NCBI RefSeq assembly: GCF_900239345.1
Contig: NZ_OESZ01000034.1
Location: 62,001 to 126,000, forward strand
Reading direction: 5' to 3'
DNA: 64,000 nt
Source: Tenacibaculum dicentrarchi
GTDB taxonomy: Bacteria; Bacteroidota; Bacteroidia; Flavobacteriales; Flavobacteriaceae
The position numbers and the translations under genes are program-made. Positions 43,946 through 53,696 of the stretch are shown piece after piece (positions within the stretch are counted from its first letter, which is position 1; each line of letters begins with the position of its first letter). Below the pieces are notes generated by a model. It worked only from the letters and a program-made list of their open reading frames with translations, had not been told where the DNA came from and did no database searches.

Positions 43946-45184
43946 ATGGTTCAAATTTTAAAACAGGTAAAAAGTAAAATTTCACCAGAACAATTGTTCA
44001 TGATTAGTGTTTTACTTGTAAATGGAGGTAATTATTTATATAATTTAGCTTTAGGAAGATTTTTAGGACCGGCTAAATTTGCTGATGCAGCTATTATGAT
44101 TACCTTTTTATTAGTACTTTCATTTATAGCAATGACTTTTCAATTAGTAACAGCTAAGTTTTCGGTACTTTTTGAAGATGTTGTTTTTAAAAATTTTATA
44201 TCAAAAATATATAAAAACTCAGCTATTATAGGAGTAGTTTTAGGAATTTTAATTATGCTATTTGCATCAGAATTACAAATTTTTTTTAAAACAACTTCTT
44301 CTAGTATGTTTGTTGTATTTGGAATTGGAGTTCCTATTTATTTTTTGATGAGCGTAAATAGAGGTGTTTTTCAAGGTAAAAAACAGTTGAAAAAATTATC
44401 TGTTACTTATCAATTAGAAATGATAAGTCGTTTATTAATTACTTTCGGATTATTATATTTTTTAAATATTGAATCTTCAATATTAATTGCTTTAGGTATT
44501 TTATGTTCATTTATGTTTGGATTAATTCCATTTGAATTTAAAAATATTTCTTTTTCTAAAATAGTATCATTAGAAAATACTGAATCTAAAATGGTTCGTA
44601 ATTTTTTTATAATTACAGCATTTTACGAATTAACTCAAATAATAATAAACAATAGTGATATTTTATTAGTAAAACATTACTTCGAGTCTTATGATGCTGG
44701 TTTGTATGCTTCATTAGCCTTAATAGGTAGAGTCGTTTATTTTATAGCATGGATGTTTGTAATGTTATTATTACCAACAGTTGTTCAGTTAAAAAAAGAA
44801 GGGAAATCTACAGCACCAATTCTACTAAAATACGTATGTTATATTTTTATAATAGCTACTACTATTGTTACTTCATGTTATTTTTTTCCTGAACAAATTA
44901 TAGCCATTTTATTTGGAGATGAATATATGGCAATAACGCCTTTATTATGGAAATATGCTATAGCGACAGGTATTTTCGCAATATCAAACATTTTTGCATA
45001 TTATTATTTGTCTTTAGATAAATACACTCCAGTTGTTATTTCTGGGCTTTTTGGAATGCTACAAATAGGTTTGATTATTTTATTTCATAAAAATTTAGAA
45101 CAGGTTGTACACGTACAAATTTTAGCAATGGTTTTATTATTATTGATGCAATTATCTTTTTTCTTTTTGAAAGATGAAAAATAG
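43946..45184 (+). CDS. Polysaccharide flippase, Wzx/MATE-like
   Basis: 412 residues with about 12-14 membrane helices. ISVLLVNGGNYLYNLALGRF and LGPAKFADAAIMITFLLVL are the usual start of the oligosaccharide flippase (MOP) superfamily, and NSDILLVKHYFESYDAGLYA is the highly conserved segment after helix 6. It should flip lipid-linked sugar units across the inner membrane. It belongs with the glycosyltransferases of this locus. Confidence 0.87.
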   Translation: MVQILKQVKSKISPEQLFMISVLLVNGGNYLYNLALGRFLGPAKFADAAIMITFLLVLSFIAMTFQLVTAKFSVLFEDVVFKNFISKIYKNSAIIGVVLGILIMLFASELQIFFKTTSSSMFVVFGIGVPIYFLMSVNRGVFQGKKQLKKLSVTYQLEMISRLLITFGLLYFLNIESSILIALGILCSFMFGLIPFEFKNISFSKIVSLENTESKMVRNFFIITAFYELTQIIINNSDILLVKHYFESYDAGLYASLALIGRVVYFIAWMFVMLLLPTVVQLKKEGKSTAPILLKYVCYIFIIATTIVTSCYFFPEQIIAILFGDEYMAITPLLWKYAIATGIFAISNIFAYYYLSLDKYTPVVISGLFGMLQIGLIILFHKNLEQVVHVQILAMVLLLLMQLSFFFLKDEK

Positions 45185-45307
45185 TGTTTCAAGAAATAAT
45201 AACTAAACTTTTATACCTTTTAACTACATAAAATTGCATTTCAGCTACAGTAATAGCTGTAAACTCTTTTTTATTACGAAATTTAATATAATCAAAAAGA
45301 AAATACT

Positions 45308-46516
45308 ATGAAATTAGCTATTGTAACTGCATACCCGCCAAGTAAAGTAACTTTAAATGAATATGCTTATCATTTAGTAAAAAGCTTTAGACAAAATAAA
45401 AAAGTAACTGAATTAATTTTATTGACGGATGTAACTCCAGCAGAAAAAGACATTCATTTTACTGAAGATGGTTGTAAAATTACAGTAAAAGAATGTTGGA
45501 AGTTTAATAGTTATACAAATGTTATAAAAGTAACAAAAGCTATAAATGTAATAAAACCAGATGCGATATTGTTTAATTTACAATTTATGAAGTTTGGTGA
45601 TAAAAAAGTTGCTGCAGCTTTAGGGTTAATGTTACCTTTAGTTTGTAAGATAAAAAAAATACCAACTATTGTATTATTACATAATATTTTAGAACAAACA
45701 GATTTAGAAAGTGCAGGTTTTACTTCAAATAAAATATTACAAAAAATTTATAATTTTATAGGACAGACATTAACTAAATTAATTTTAAAAGCTGATATTG
45801 TAGCTGTTACTATGCATAAATATGTAACTACTTTACAAGATAAATATAAAGTTAGCAATGTAAAAATGATTCCTCATGGAACATTTGAAATCCCTAATAA
45901 ACCATCACATATATTGCCAAAAGGAGCTTTGAAAATAATGACTTTCGGTAAATTTGGTACTTATAAAAAAGTTGAAAAAATGATTGAAGCTGTTGAAAAA
46001 GTTAGAGTATCAACAGGTTTAAATTTAGAAATAGTAATTGCAGGAACAGACAACCCGAATGTACCAGGTTATTTAGCATCTGTAAAAGAAAAATACAAAA
46101 ATGTAGCTCAAATAACATTTACAGGCTATGTTGAAGAAGTGGAAGTAGCTCCTTTATTTAACGAAAGTGCTGTTGTGGTATTTCCTTATACATCTACAAC
46201 AGGTAGTTCAGGTGTTTTACATCAAGCGGGTAGTTATGGTAAAGCAGTTGTAATGCCTAACTTAGGAGATTTAGCAACTTTGGTTGAAGATGAAGGATAC
46301 AGAGGTGAGTTTTTTGAGCCAGAAAATGTAGCTAGTTTAGTCAATGCAATTGAGCTAATCGTAACTAATGAATCTCATAGAGTAGCTTTAGGAGAGGCTA
46401 ATTACAAAGCAGCTACAGCATTTCCAATGGAAAGAATTACAGCAATGTATTTAAATCAGTTTGAAGCTATTATAATGGTTAAAAAATTAGCAAAAAAAGT
46501 ATTAGTTGAATCATAA
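45308..46516 (+). CDS. Glycosyltransferase family 4 (GT-B fold)
   Basis: 402 residues. N-terminal Rossmann half starts KLAIVTAYPPSKVTLNEYA. The C-terminal half has the GT4 donor-binding features IMTFGKFGTYKKVEKMIEAV, ITFTGYVEEVEVAPLFNESA and VFPYTSTTGSSGVLHQAGSY (in place of the common ExFG segment). It transfers a sugar from a nucleotide donor on the cytoplasmic side. A stem-loop upstream (45242-45259, CAGCTA with TAGCTG) lies near its presumed promoter. It ends 1 base before the convergent hydrolase gene. Confidence 0.87.
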   Translation: MKLAIVTAYPPSKVTLNEYAYHLVKSFRQNKKVTELILLTDVTPAEKDIHFTEDGCKITVKECWKFNSYTNVIKVTKAINVIKPDAILFNLQFMKFGDKKVAAALGLMLPLVCKIKKIPTIVLLHNILEQTDLESAGFTSNKILQKIYNFIGQTLTKLILKADIVAVTMHKYVTTLQDKYKVSNVKMIPHGTFEIPNKPSHILPKGALKIMTFGKFGTYKKVEKMIEAVEKVRVSTGLNLEIVIAGTDNPNVPGYLASVKEKYKNVAQITFTGYVEEVEVAPLFNESAVVVFPYTSTTGSSGVLHQAGSYGKAVVMPNLGDLATLVEDEGYRGEFFEPENVASLVNAIELIVTNESHRVALGEANYKAATAFPMERITAMYLNQFEAIIMVKKLAKKVLVES

Positions 46517-46517
46517 A

Positions 46518-48062
46518 TTATTTAGAGGAAATATAGCTAAAAGCAGGTTTTTTACGACCTTTTTTATCAATAAAACCAAATTCTTTTTGAGGGTTTATTC
46601 GCCAAGGAAGTTTACCAACAACTTCCTTTGGTACTTTACGAAAATCGTATAAAGTCCACGACATAAAAGGAATATTGTTTTTTGTAAGTAGTTGTTGCAT
46701 TATCTTATAATAATTAGCTTGTTTTTTTACTGAATTACCAAAAGGTTTCCAAATACCATTGTAAGAAGAAACTCCAAATTCACCTAAAACAATAGGTTTT
46801 TTAGGTATTTTATTTTTTAATGATTTATAGTTTTTTTCAAAATTATTAATGTCTTCATAATAATGAAAAGAAACAAAATCTACTTTATCTTTTAAAATAG
46901 GTGCACTTTCAATATTTGACCAACCAATGGTAATTGGATGTTTTTTATCAATAGATTTTACCAAAATAATCATGTGATTTAACCAAGCAATAACATTTTC
47001 TTTTCCTCTTGATATAAAATCTAAATTAGGTTCATTTTTGATATCCCAAGCAATAATAGCTTCATGATCTTTAAATTTTGACACAATAATTTCTGCATGT
47101 CTATGGTTTAAAGTCCAGTCTAAAACATTGTAGTTTCCGTAAAAATCAAATAAAGTAACAATAACATTTATATTATTTTTTTCAGCAGTATCTAAAACTT
47201 GCTTTAATTTATTTAGTTTACTAATTTTTACATTTGCTTTACCAAAATCTTCATATTGAATAAAAATTCGGATAGTATTTAGATTTGCTTTTTTGATGAT
47301 TTTAAAGTCATTTTCTATAATTTTCATATCAAAATTATCACCAAACATATCCCAAGGTGTATCTTGTGGATAATAATTAATTCCTTTTATATTTAATGAA
47401 TCGATAGGAGTATTTTTGATAGTCTTATCAAAAATGGCAGATTTTTCTTTAACTAAATGTCTAATTCTCCAAAAGCCATCTTCTAATAATAAAACCATTT
47501 TATAATCAGATACTTCGGTAGTTTCTAAAACAAGTTTTTTATCTTTAAGTATTTTTTTATATTCAACAACATTTTTATCTTCTAAAACAATTGACTGACC
47601 ATCTTCACTAAAAAATATAAGATTAGGATTGTGTTTTAAAGTTGTACTTTCAATAGTAATTTTTTCCTTTTTATTATGTTCTATAAAGTTGAATAAATTT
47701 TTGCGAGCATTTTTTGTATAATAATCATTAATTCCACTTTTTAGGTTTGTTTTATTTGCTACATGTTTTACATACCAAGCATCAATATAATCATTTTCGA
47801 TATTATTTAAGGTTTGTTCATCAATCTCTCTACCTTGATTACCATCTTCTTTCCAAATTATTTTAGGCAAATATTGATCTACTTTTTTAACTTCAACATG
47901 TAACATTTTACTTCTATCTGCACCTGTGTTAAAATGAGTATATAATGAACTTATTAAAAAGATAACGATTGACATAATAAGAACATAAGATGAAATTAAA
48001 ATACCTCTCATTATGTTTTTATTAGTGTTATCCATTTTTAAAATATTTTTGGTATTTACCAT
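46518..48062 (-). CDS. Membrane-anchored GH5-like glycoside hydrolase with NTF2-like head
   Basis: 514 residues. One membrane helix at about 20-41 (ILISSYVLIMSIVIFLI), so anchored facing the periplasm. Residues about 60-205 look like an NTF2-like domain (WYVKHVANK, VLLLEDGFWRIRHLVK). Residues about 215-514 form a TIM-barrel hydrolase: IKGINYYPQDTPWDMFG, acid/base Glu near 344 in AWDIKNEPNLDF, and nucleophile Glu near 428 in KPIVLGEFGVSS. It may trim or branch the polymer during export. It overlaps the gene before it by 7 bases, so the two are translationally coupled. Confidence 0.82.
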   Translation of the reverse strand: MVNTKNILKMDNTNKNIMRGILISSYVLIMSIVIFLISSLYTHFNTGADRSKMLHVEVKKVDQYLPKIIWKEDGNQGREIDEQTLNNIENDYIDAWYVKHVANKTNLKSGINDYYTKNARKNLFNFIEHNKKEKITIESTTLKHNPNLIFFSEDGQSIVLEDKNVVEYKKILKDKKLVLETTEVSDYKMVLLLEDGFWRIRHLVKEKSAIFDKTIKNTPIDSLNIKGINYYPQDTPWDMFGDNFDMKIIENDFKIIKKANLNTIRIFIQYEDFGKANVKISKLNKLKQVLDTAEKNNINVIVTLFDFYGNYNVLDWTLNHRHAEIIVSKFKDHEAIIAWDIKNEPNLDFISRGKENVIAWLNHMIILVKSIDKKHPITIGWSNIESAPILKDKVDFVSFHYYEDINNFEKNYKSLKNKIPKKPIVLGEFGVSSYNGIWKPFGNSVKKQANYYKIMQQLLTKNNIPFMSWTLYDFRKVPKEVVGKLPWRINPQKEFGFIDKKGRKKPAFSYISSK

Positions 48063-49252
48063 AATTTTTTAGCTTGATAAGTATCAGTTACTGCCGCAGC
48101 AGTAATTTTTATAGTGTAGTTGCCATTTTTATAGATGTTCGAATTTAAGTTAAAGTACACAAATCCATCTTTAGATTTTCTTATAATATCGTTTAATAAT
48201 TTTTCATCTTTATAAACGGCTAATTTTACTTTTAATCCGTCAGGAATCATCTGATTCATAAAACTTTTTAAAGGTCCAACTTTAACAGTTCTATTATTAT
48301 CAGAAAAATTCACATCAAATTTATCTATAATTTTTTTATAATTAATTTTTAAGATATCACTTTCTGAAATACCATTAATATAAGCTTTTACTTTCCAATT
48401 ATCTTCAAATTCGGGATGAATCATTTTAGCATAAGCAATACCATTTATAGTAGTTCCAGATGTTTTTAACATATTCCCTTTTTTATTAGTGATAAAAAAA
48501 TCAACAAAACTACCATCACTAATAATATTATTATTTTTATCTTTTATAATAGAAGTGTAAAAAGTTGTTATTTGGTTTCCATCTGCATATTTATGATTTC
48601 TTTTAAAAAATATTTTAAAATCAGTACCTATAGCAGGCATTACATTTACATCGTATTCTTTAGAATTTAAATTTAAAGATTCTGATGTAATTATCATTCG
48701 TCCGCTTTTTAAAGGTGAATTTATATTTTTAAAAGCGATTAAATTATTAGTTAAAACCTTTGTTTTTCTTTCTGATTTTAAAAATTGATGTTTTACTTTT
48801 ACTATCGTACCTTTTTTTAAAGGATTATCTAAATCATCCGTAGGTATTACAACTAACATGGTGTAGTCTGTTCCGCCTGCTTCAATACTTGGCGGACCTA
48901 AATAAGTTTCTAAAGAAACAGGTTTAGGTTTTGGAATTATTTTAAATTTCCCTGAAATATTATCTTTATTATTTAAAATTTTCCAATTTAAAACTCCAGT
49001 TTTATTACTTATGTAAGTGGGTATTTTAAAAAACATTTTATTATTAATTACTTCAGAATTAATTAAAGTACTTCCGTAGCTATTAGTACAGTACATTTGA
49101 TGCTTTTTTGTACTATTAGTATTAAATTTTAAATGAATAGTATCTCCCGCAATAAATTGTTTTTCTTTTGATAATAATGTTATGTCTTGTGCAGTAGTAA
49201 CAAGTGTTACAAAGCACCAAAAAAGTAAAAAAAGGTTTTTTATAAAATTCAT
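48056..49252 (-). CDS. Exported beta-sandwich protein of unknown function
   Basis: 398 residues. Signal peptide 1-21 ends in VTTAQ. The rest is a series of Ig-like beta domains: KQFIAGDTIHLKFNTNS, LETYLGPPSIEAGGTDYTML, DLDNPLKKGTIVKVKHQFL (invasin-like pattern), DGSFVDFFITNKKGN. No catalytic motif was seen. It overlaps both neighbours (1 base and 7 bases), so it is a periplasmic or outer-membrane partner of the membrane GT-C-like protein and the hydrolase. Confidence 0.7.
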   Translation of the reverse strand: MNFIKNLFLLFWCFVTLVTTAQDITLLSKEKQFIAGDTIHLKFNTNSTKKHQMYCTNSYGSTLINSEVINNKMFFKIPTYISNKTGVLNWKILNNKDNISGKFKIIPKPKPVSLETYLGPPSIEAGGTDYTMLVVIPTDDLDNPLKKGTIVKVKHQFLKSERKTKVLTNNLIAFKNINSPLKSGRMIITSESLNLNSKEYDVNVMPAIGTDFKIFFKRNHKYADGNQITTFYTSIIKDKNNNIISDGSFVDFFITNKKGNMLKTSGTTINGIAYAKMIHPEFEDNWKVKAYINGISESDILKINYKKIIDKFDVNFSDNNRTVKVGPLKSFMNQMIPDGLKVKLAVYKDEKLLNDIIRKSKDGFVYFNLNSNIYKNGNYTIKITAAAVTDTYQAKKLW

Positions 49253-52200
49253 TATTTAGGATTTCCGATGTAATTATTCATTTCAATTTTGATAAAAGAA
49301 TAAAGTGGATGTTTTATTTTTTGAAATTGATTATTTGCATGATTTTCTATTCTGTTAGGCATTATTTTATCTGAAATATCTTCATTTTTTAATCCGTTAA
49401 CATAACAGTCTGTCATATCATCATTAATAATAATAACTTCATTATTTTTTAAAATATTGTATTCAAAATACTGTTTTCGTTGTTGTCTTATTCCGTTTTC
49501 TAAAAATAAATGGTCTACCCAAACAAGTACTTTATCTTTGTTATAATAAGTGATTAATAGTTGAGGAATTGTAATTTCTTGTAAACCACTATTAAATAAA
49601 GTTCCTTGTATTTTTTTACTATTGATATTGATATCACTTAAAACTACATTTTTATAGAGGTCTGAATTAGAAACATTTCCTGCTGCTTGTAAGTTGAATT
49701 TTGTAGGTTGTTCTTCAAATTCAACAGGTGTAAATTCATCAGGATTAAATGTTTTAGGAATAGAGTCTTTTGTTTTAGACCATGCTATTCCTTCAAAATT
49801 AATTCTAAACGAACTAACTTCTTTAGGCATTAATTTATGTTTTATATGATATTTAGCATTGTAAGTAGCTAATTTTTTATTTTCATCATTATATAATGTT
49901 CCTTTTAAAACAACATCCGCGGGTACATTATCTATATTTTGTACTTCACCGATAAGTGCATAATGCGTTTTAAATTTAACTAATTTAGCTGAAATAATTT
50001 CTAAAACAGGTTGTTTTAAAACATCTTCATGATGCGTTTGTTCTGTAGTTATTTTTCGTCTTCCTTGATTAAAATAGCCTGTTACATTATTTGAGTACAA
50101 TTGATCTGGTGGTAAATCAGAATCCATATTTTCGGGTAAAATAAACCATTTTCCTTTTCGATTAACTAATGTTTTAAAATCTGTTTTACTAATTTTTTCA
50201 AGAGGAGTAATCCAGTTTGTATGTACTTTTAAAATAGCTAAACTATCTGTTTTTTTAGTGGTTATAGTTTTTAAAGCATCTAATTTGGCATAAGAACCTA
50301 ATAAACCATCAGAAACAGAAATTTCTAACATAAATTGTGCAATAGATAAACCGCTTTTAGGATCTATTAATTGATAACTTTTTTCATATTCTTTAAAATC
50401 AACGGCATCATAATACGCTTTTATAGCATTTTCAGGAGTTCTTTGCGAATCATTTTTTATATAAAATAAATAAGAACTATAAAATAAAATTCCACATAAT
50501 ATAATAGCCCAAATATGTATTGTCTTTAAAAGACCTTTAGAAAATATAGTATATTTATTTTTAAACTTACTATTTAAATATGGAGGTAATGCTCTTACTT
50601 TAGTTTTTAAACTACGTATAAAAATAGATTGAATATTTAAAATAAATGCAATAATAGCTGTTAAAAAAGGAATAATACCCCACATTACTTTTTGCCAAGT
50701 AGCAACATCTTCTTTTGGTAAAATAGAAGAAAGCGGAGGTACATTTAATTTTTCCCAAACCATAATTCCGTTTTCTAATTGTGGTAAGCGTTGCCATCCA
50801 CAGAAATAGAGTATAGGGTCGTAAAATTTATCATTAGAAAAAATATACTTTAAATTGTATTTTTCAGGAGTTGTTAAAAACTGTTGTAAAGACCCAATTC
50901 CTGCAACACCCTTAAATTTAGAATTTTCTAAACGCTCTATTGGTCTTGTTGTTAGTTCTGGTAAACGTCTTGCAGAATGATAATTTCCATCAACAGTCAT
51001 TGCTTTTGTTTGTGCCGATAACCACGCCATTTGATCGCCAAAACCTAAGGTTAAATATCTCCATAAATCATGTTGATCTTGATTAAGAAAGTTAACAATA
51101 GGTAACATTTTAATTTTTTGTGGTTGCGATGGTCTAAAATATCCTAAACTCATCGTAAAAATAGTCATCAATAAAAATAAAGAAGCTAATAATCCTCCTA
51201 TTAAACGATGATATACTGCACCAAATTTACGTTGAATTAATATTTTTAAATCTCCTTCTATAAAGCGATAAGCAAATTCACCAAATAGTGGTAAAGACAT
51301 AATCGAAGCCCATAAAGTAAATCTATCTAAAGTTAAAATATTAAAAGCATTTTGTCCTAAAATCATTTTAGGGACTGGGGTTGTTCCTCCTGTACCTAAA
51401 ACAACTAACATTGTAAAAGAAATTCCGAAGAATAAATATCTTTTTTGAAAAAATCTGTAAAAAAAATAAGGTAAAAGGAATAATAAAACGCCCCAAGGAA
51501 TCATAAAAAAAACAAGACCTGAAGATGTTATTTCTAAAAAATCATCTCTAGAACCGTGGGGAATAGGAACTTGTGTAATAGGGTTTTTTTTAGAGTTAAT
51601 CCAATAAGGTAAGAGGCAGAAAATAATTATAATCAAAGAAAAAAAACCAAAACTAATATTTCGTTTAAATTGTTTACCAAAATTTTTTATAAATAGTTTA
51701 AAAGTGACATCTTTATAAGAAGTAACTTGTTCACGAGAAATATCTAAAATAACCATTCCAATTAAAGGAAAGATAAAAAAAATCATTCCAAAAATAGGTG
51801 TAACATGATGAGAAGTAACTGTAACAGAAATTAAAGAAAGTGCTGTAAATAAATATTTATATTTACCTGTTTTTAGCCAAGAATATACTTCGGGTAAAGC
51901 GTGCATTAAAATAGCAATACCAATAATACTTGGTAATTGCCCAAAAATATGAAGTGTTTCTACAAAAGAAGACGAAAAAACAGCTAAAAGAGCAGCATAA
52001 CCAGCTACTGTTCTATTAGAAGTCATTAATAATGAAAAACGATAAACTCCTGTAATAAATAATAGAATTGCAATAATAGCGACACTAAAAAGACCAAATT
52101 TTAAACCACCAATTAAAGATAAAGCCCCAATAGATTGATGTACTAAAGGTGGATAACTCATTACTGTAAAACCAGTATACCATTTAAAATTCCAAGGTTC

Positions 52201-52347
52201 AAACCAATTATTTGCGTAATGGTCTGCAAAAAATAAGTGTATTAAAGCGTCATAAGTAGTTTCTAAAGTAAAAAAAATAGTACTTCCATGAAATGCAATA
52301 CCTAATAGTATTGCAGATATTAAATATTTATTAGAAGTCTCTTTCAT
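49252..52347 (-). CDS. Large GT-C-like membrane protein with NTF2-like and FxLYD-like tail
   Basis: 1031 residues. Residues 1-590 have about 12 membrane helices; TTYDALIHLFFADHYANNWF after helix 1 puts an acidic residue and His in the first outer loop, as in GT-C glycosyltransferases, and YTGFTVMSYPPLVHQ follows. The N-terminal half matches the membrane family annotated elsewhere as 'PTPS-related'. After a last helix at about 610-630, residues 640-755 look NTF2-like (NAIKAYYDAVDFKEYEKSYQ) and about 780-1031 hold FxLYD-like beta domains (GEVQNIDNVPADVVLKGTLY). It is probably a polymerase or transferase using a lipid-linked sugar donor. First gene of a three-gene operon. Confidence 0.72.
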   Translation of the reverse strand: MKETSNKYLISAILLGIAFHGSTIFFTLETTYDALIHLFFADHYANNWFEPWNFKWYTGFTVMSYPPLVHQSIGALSLIGGLKFGLFSVAIIAILLFITGVYRFSLLMTSNRTVAGYAALLAVFSSSFVETLHIFGQLPSIIGIAILMHALPEVYSWLKTGKYKYLFTALSLISVTVTSHHVTPIFGMIFFIFPLIGMVILDISREQVTSYKDVTFKLFIKNFGKQFKRNISFGFFSLIIIIFCLLPYWINSKKNPITQVPIPHGSRDDFLEITSSGLVFFMIPWGVLLFLLPYFFYRFFQKRYLFFGISFTMLVVLGTGGTTPVPKMILGQNAFNILTLDRFTLWASIMSLPLFGEFAYRFIEGDLKILIQRKFGAVYHRLIGGLLASLFLLMTIFTMSLGYFRPSQPQKIKMLPIVNFLNQDQHDLWRYLTLGFGDQMAWLSAQTKAMTVDGNYHSARRLPELTTRPIERLENSKFKGVAGIGSLQQFLTTPEKYNLKYIFSNDKFYDPILYFCGWQRLPQLENGIMVWEKLNVPPLSSILPKEDVATWQKVMWGIIPFLTAIIAFILNIQSIFIRSLKTKVRALPPYLNSKFKNKYTIFSKGLLKTIHIWAIILCGILFYSSYLFYIKNDSQRTPENAIKAYYDAVDFKEYEKSYQLIDPKSGLSIAQFMLEISVSDGLLGSYAKLDALKTITTKKTDSLAILKVHTNWITPLEKISKTDFKTLVNRKGKWFILPENMDSDLPPDQLYSNNVTGYFNQGRRKITTEQTHHEDVLKQPVLEIISAKLVKFKTHYALIGEVQNIDNVPADVVLKGTLYNDENKKLATYNAKYHIKHKLMPKEVSSFRINFEGIAWSKTKDSIPKTFNPDEFTPVEFEEQPTKFNLQAAGNVSNSDLYKNVVLSDININSKKIQGTLFNSGLQEITIPQLLITYYNKDKVLVWVDHLFLENGIRQQRKQYFEYNILKNNEVIIINDDMTDCYVNGLKNEDISDKIMPNRIENHANNQFQKIKHPLYSFIKIEMNNYIGNPK

Positions 52348-52526
52348 AAAAACGTAATCTTCTTTTTTCTAATGTAAATATAAATATTTATATAATACTG
52401 TTTTTTTTAATTTAACAGACATAAACTTCCATTCGTCTAAATAAAAGCTACTTTATAACGATAGGTAATCTTTTAATCAGGTTATTAGTCCTATTTTTAT
52501 TAGCGTGTAATTGAAATATTCAAATT

Positions 52527-53666
52527 ATGAAAATATTAGCTATAGATGATCAAAAATTAGTTTTAATACCGCTAGAAATTAGATTAAAAGAATTAGGTTA
52601 TCAAGTTGTTACTGAAATAAACGGAATTAAAGGAATGGATTTATTTAGCTCTTTTCAACCAGATTTAGTAATTGTAGATCTTAATATGCCAGGAATTTCA
52701 GGCATGGAAATAGTAAAACATATTAGAATAACTAAAAATTCAGATATACCAATTATGATTTTATCAGGTAATACCGATGATAATATGATAACACAAGGTT
52801 TCGATTTAGGTATTAATGATTACATGAAAAAACCACTGAGTTTAGTAGAGGTATGCGCTAGGGTAAAAAGATTGATTGGTATTCCGAAGACTATAAATAA
52901 AAATATAGATTACAAAGGGGTAATTATACAACAAAGATGTGTTGGAGTTGTAATTCCTTGCTATAACGAAGAAAAAAGGCTTTTAAGCCAGGATTTCACG
53001 GCTTTTATTGATAAAAATTCAGGATATCATTTGTGTTTTGTAAATGATGGAAGTACTGATAAAACATTAATTGTTTTAAATGATTTAAGAAAAGGAAGAG
53101 AGGATTTTATTACAATACATAATTGTGTAGAAAATGGTGGAAAAGCAGAAGCTGTTAGACAGGGAATGTTATATATGTCAAAACAAAAAGATTTAGATTA
53201 TATAGGTTTTTTAGATGCTGACTTATCTACGGATTTAACTGATTTTGATGAATTAGTTTCTACTATTGAAAATTCAAATTATAAAATTGTGAGTGGCTCT
53301 AGAATAAATAGGATGGGGGCAAATATTACAAAAGAATCCGCTCGTAAAATAATAAGTTTAACTATAAATTTTATCATCAGAAAAATTCTTTCTATGGATT
53401 TTAAAGATACCCAATGTGGTGCCAAAATTTTTAAGAAAGATGTTATCGAAATTTCTTTTGGCAAAAAATTTATAACAAAATGGATTTTTGATGTTGAAAT
53501 ATTTAAAAGAATTACACATCATTTTGGTTTAGATGAAGCAAAAAATATATTGTGTGAAAAACCCCTAAAAAGATGGATTCATGCAGATGGATCTAAATTA
53601 TCAATGAAAGATTCTGTGAAAATTATAGGGCAATTAGGGCAAATAGCTTGGGCTTATAGAAAATAA
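52527..53666 (+). CDS. Receiver domain fused to a GT2 glycosyltransferase
   Basis: 379 residues. Residues 1-122 are a CheY-like receiver: DD at 7-8, phospho-acceptor Asp51 (LVIVDLNMPGISG), switch SGNT, Lys in NDYMKKPLSL. Residues about 136-375 are a GT2 (DPM1/ALG5-like) domain: VGVVIPCYNEEKRLL, FVNDGSTDKTL, NGGKAEAVRQGML, the metal-binding FLDADLSTDL, and DTQCGAKIFKKDVIE. There is no membrane helix. The fusion suggests that phosphorylation directly controls sugar transfer, probably onto a lipid carrier. The gene is divergent from the GT-C operon and heads REC-GT2, pseudo-GT2, manA. No kinase is adjacent. Confidence 0.9.
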   Translation: MKILAIDDQKLVLIPLEIRLKELGYQVVTEINGIKGMDLFSSFQPDLVIVDLNMPGISGMEIVKHIRITKNSDIPIMILSGNTDDNMITQGFDLGINDYMKKPLSLVEVCARVKRLIGIPKTINKNIDYKGVIIQQRCVGVVIPCYNEEKRLLSQDFTAFIDKNSGYHLCFVNDGSTDKTLIVLNDLRKGREDFITIHNCVENGGKAEAVRQGMLYMSKQKDLDYIGFLDADLSTDLTDFDELVSTIENSNYKIVSGSRINRMGANITKESARKIISLTINFIIRKILSMDFKDTQCGAKIFKKDVIEISFGKKFITKWIFDVEIFKRITHHFGLDEAKNILCEKPLKRWIHADGSKLSMKDSVKIIGQLGQIAWAYRK

Positions 53667-53696
53667 TAAATCAATAGAATAGTTATTAACTAAAAT

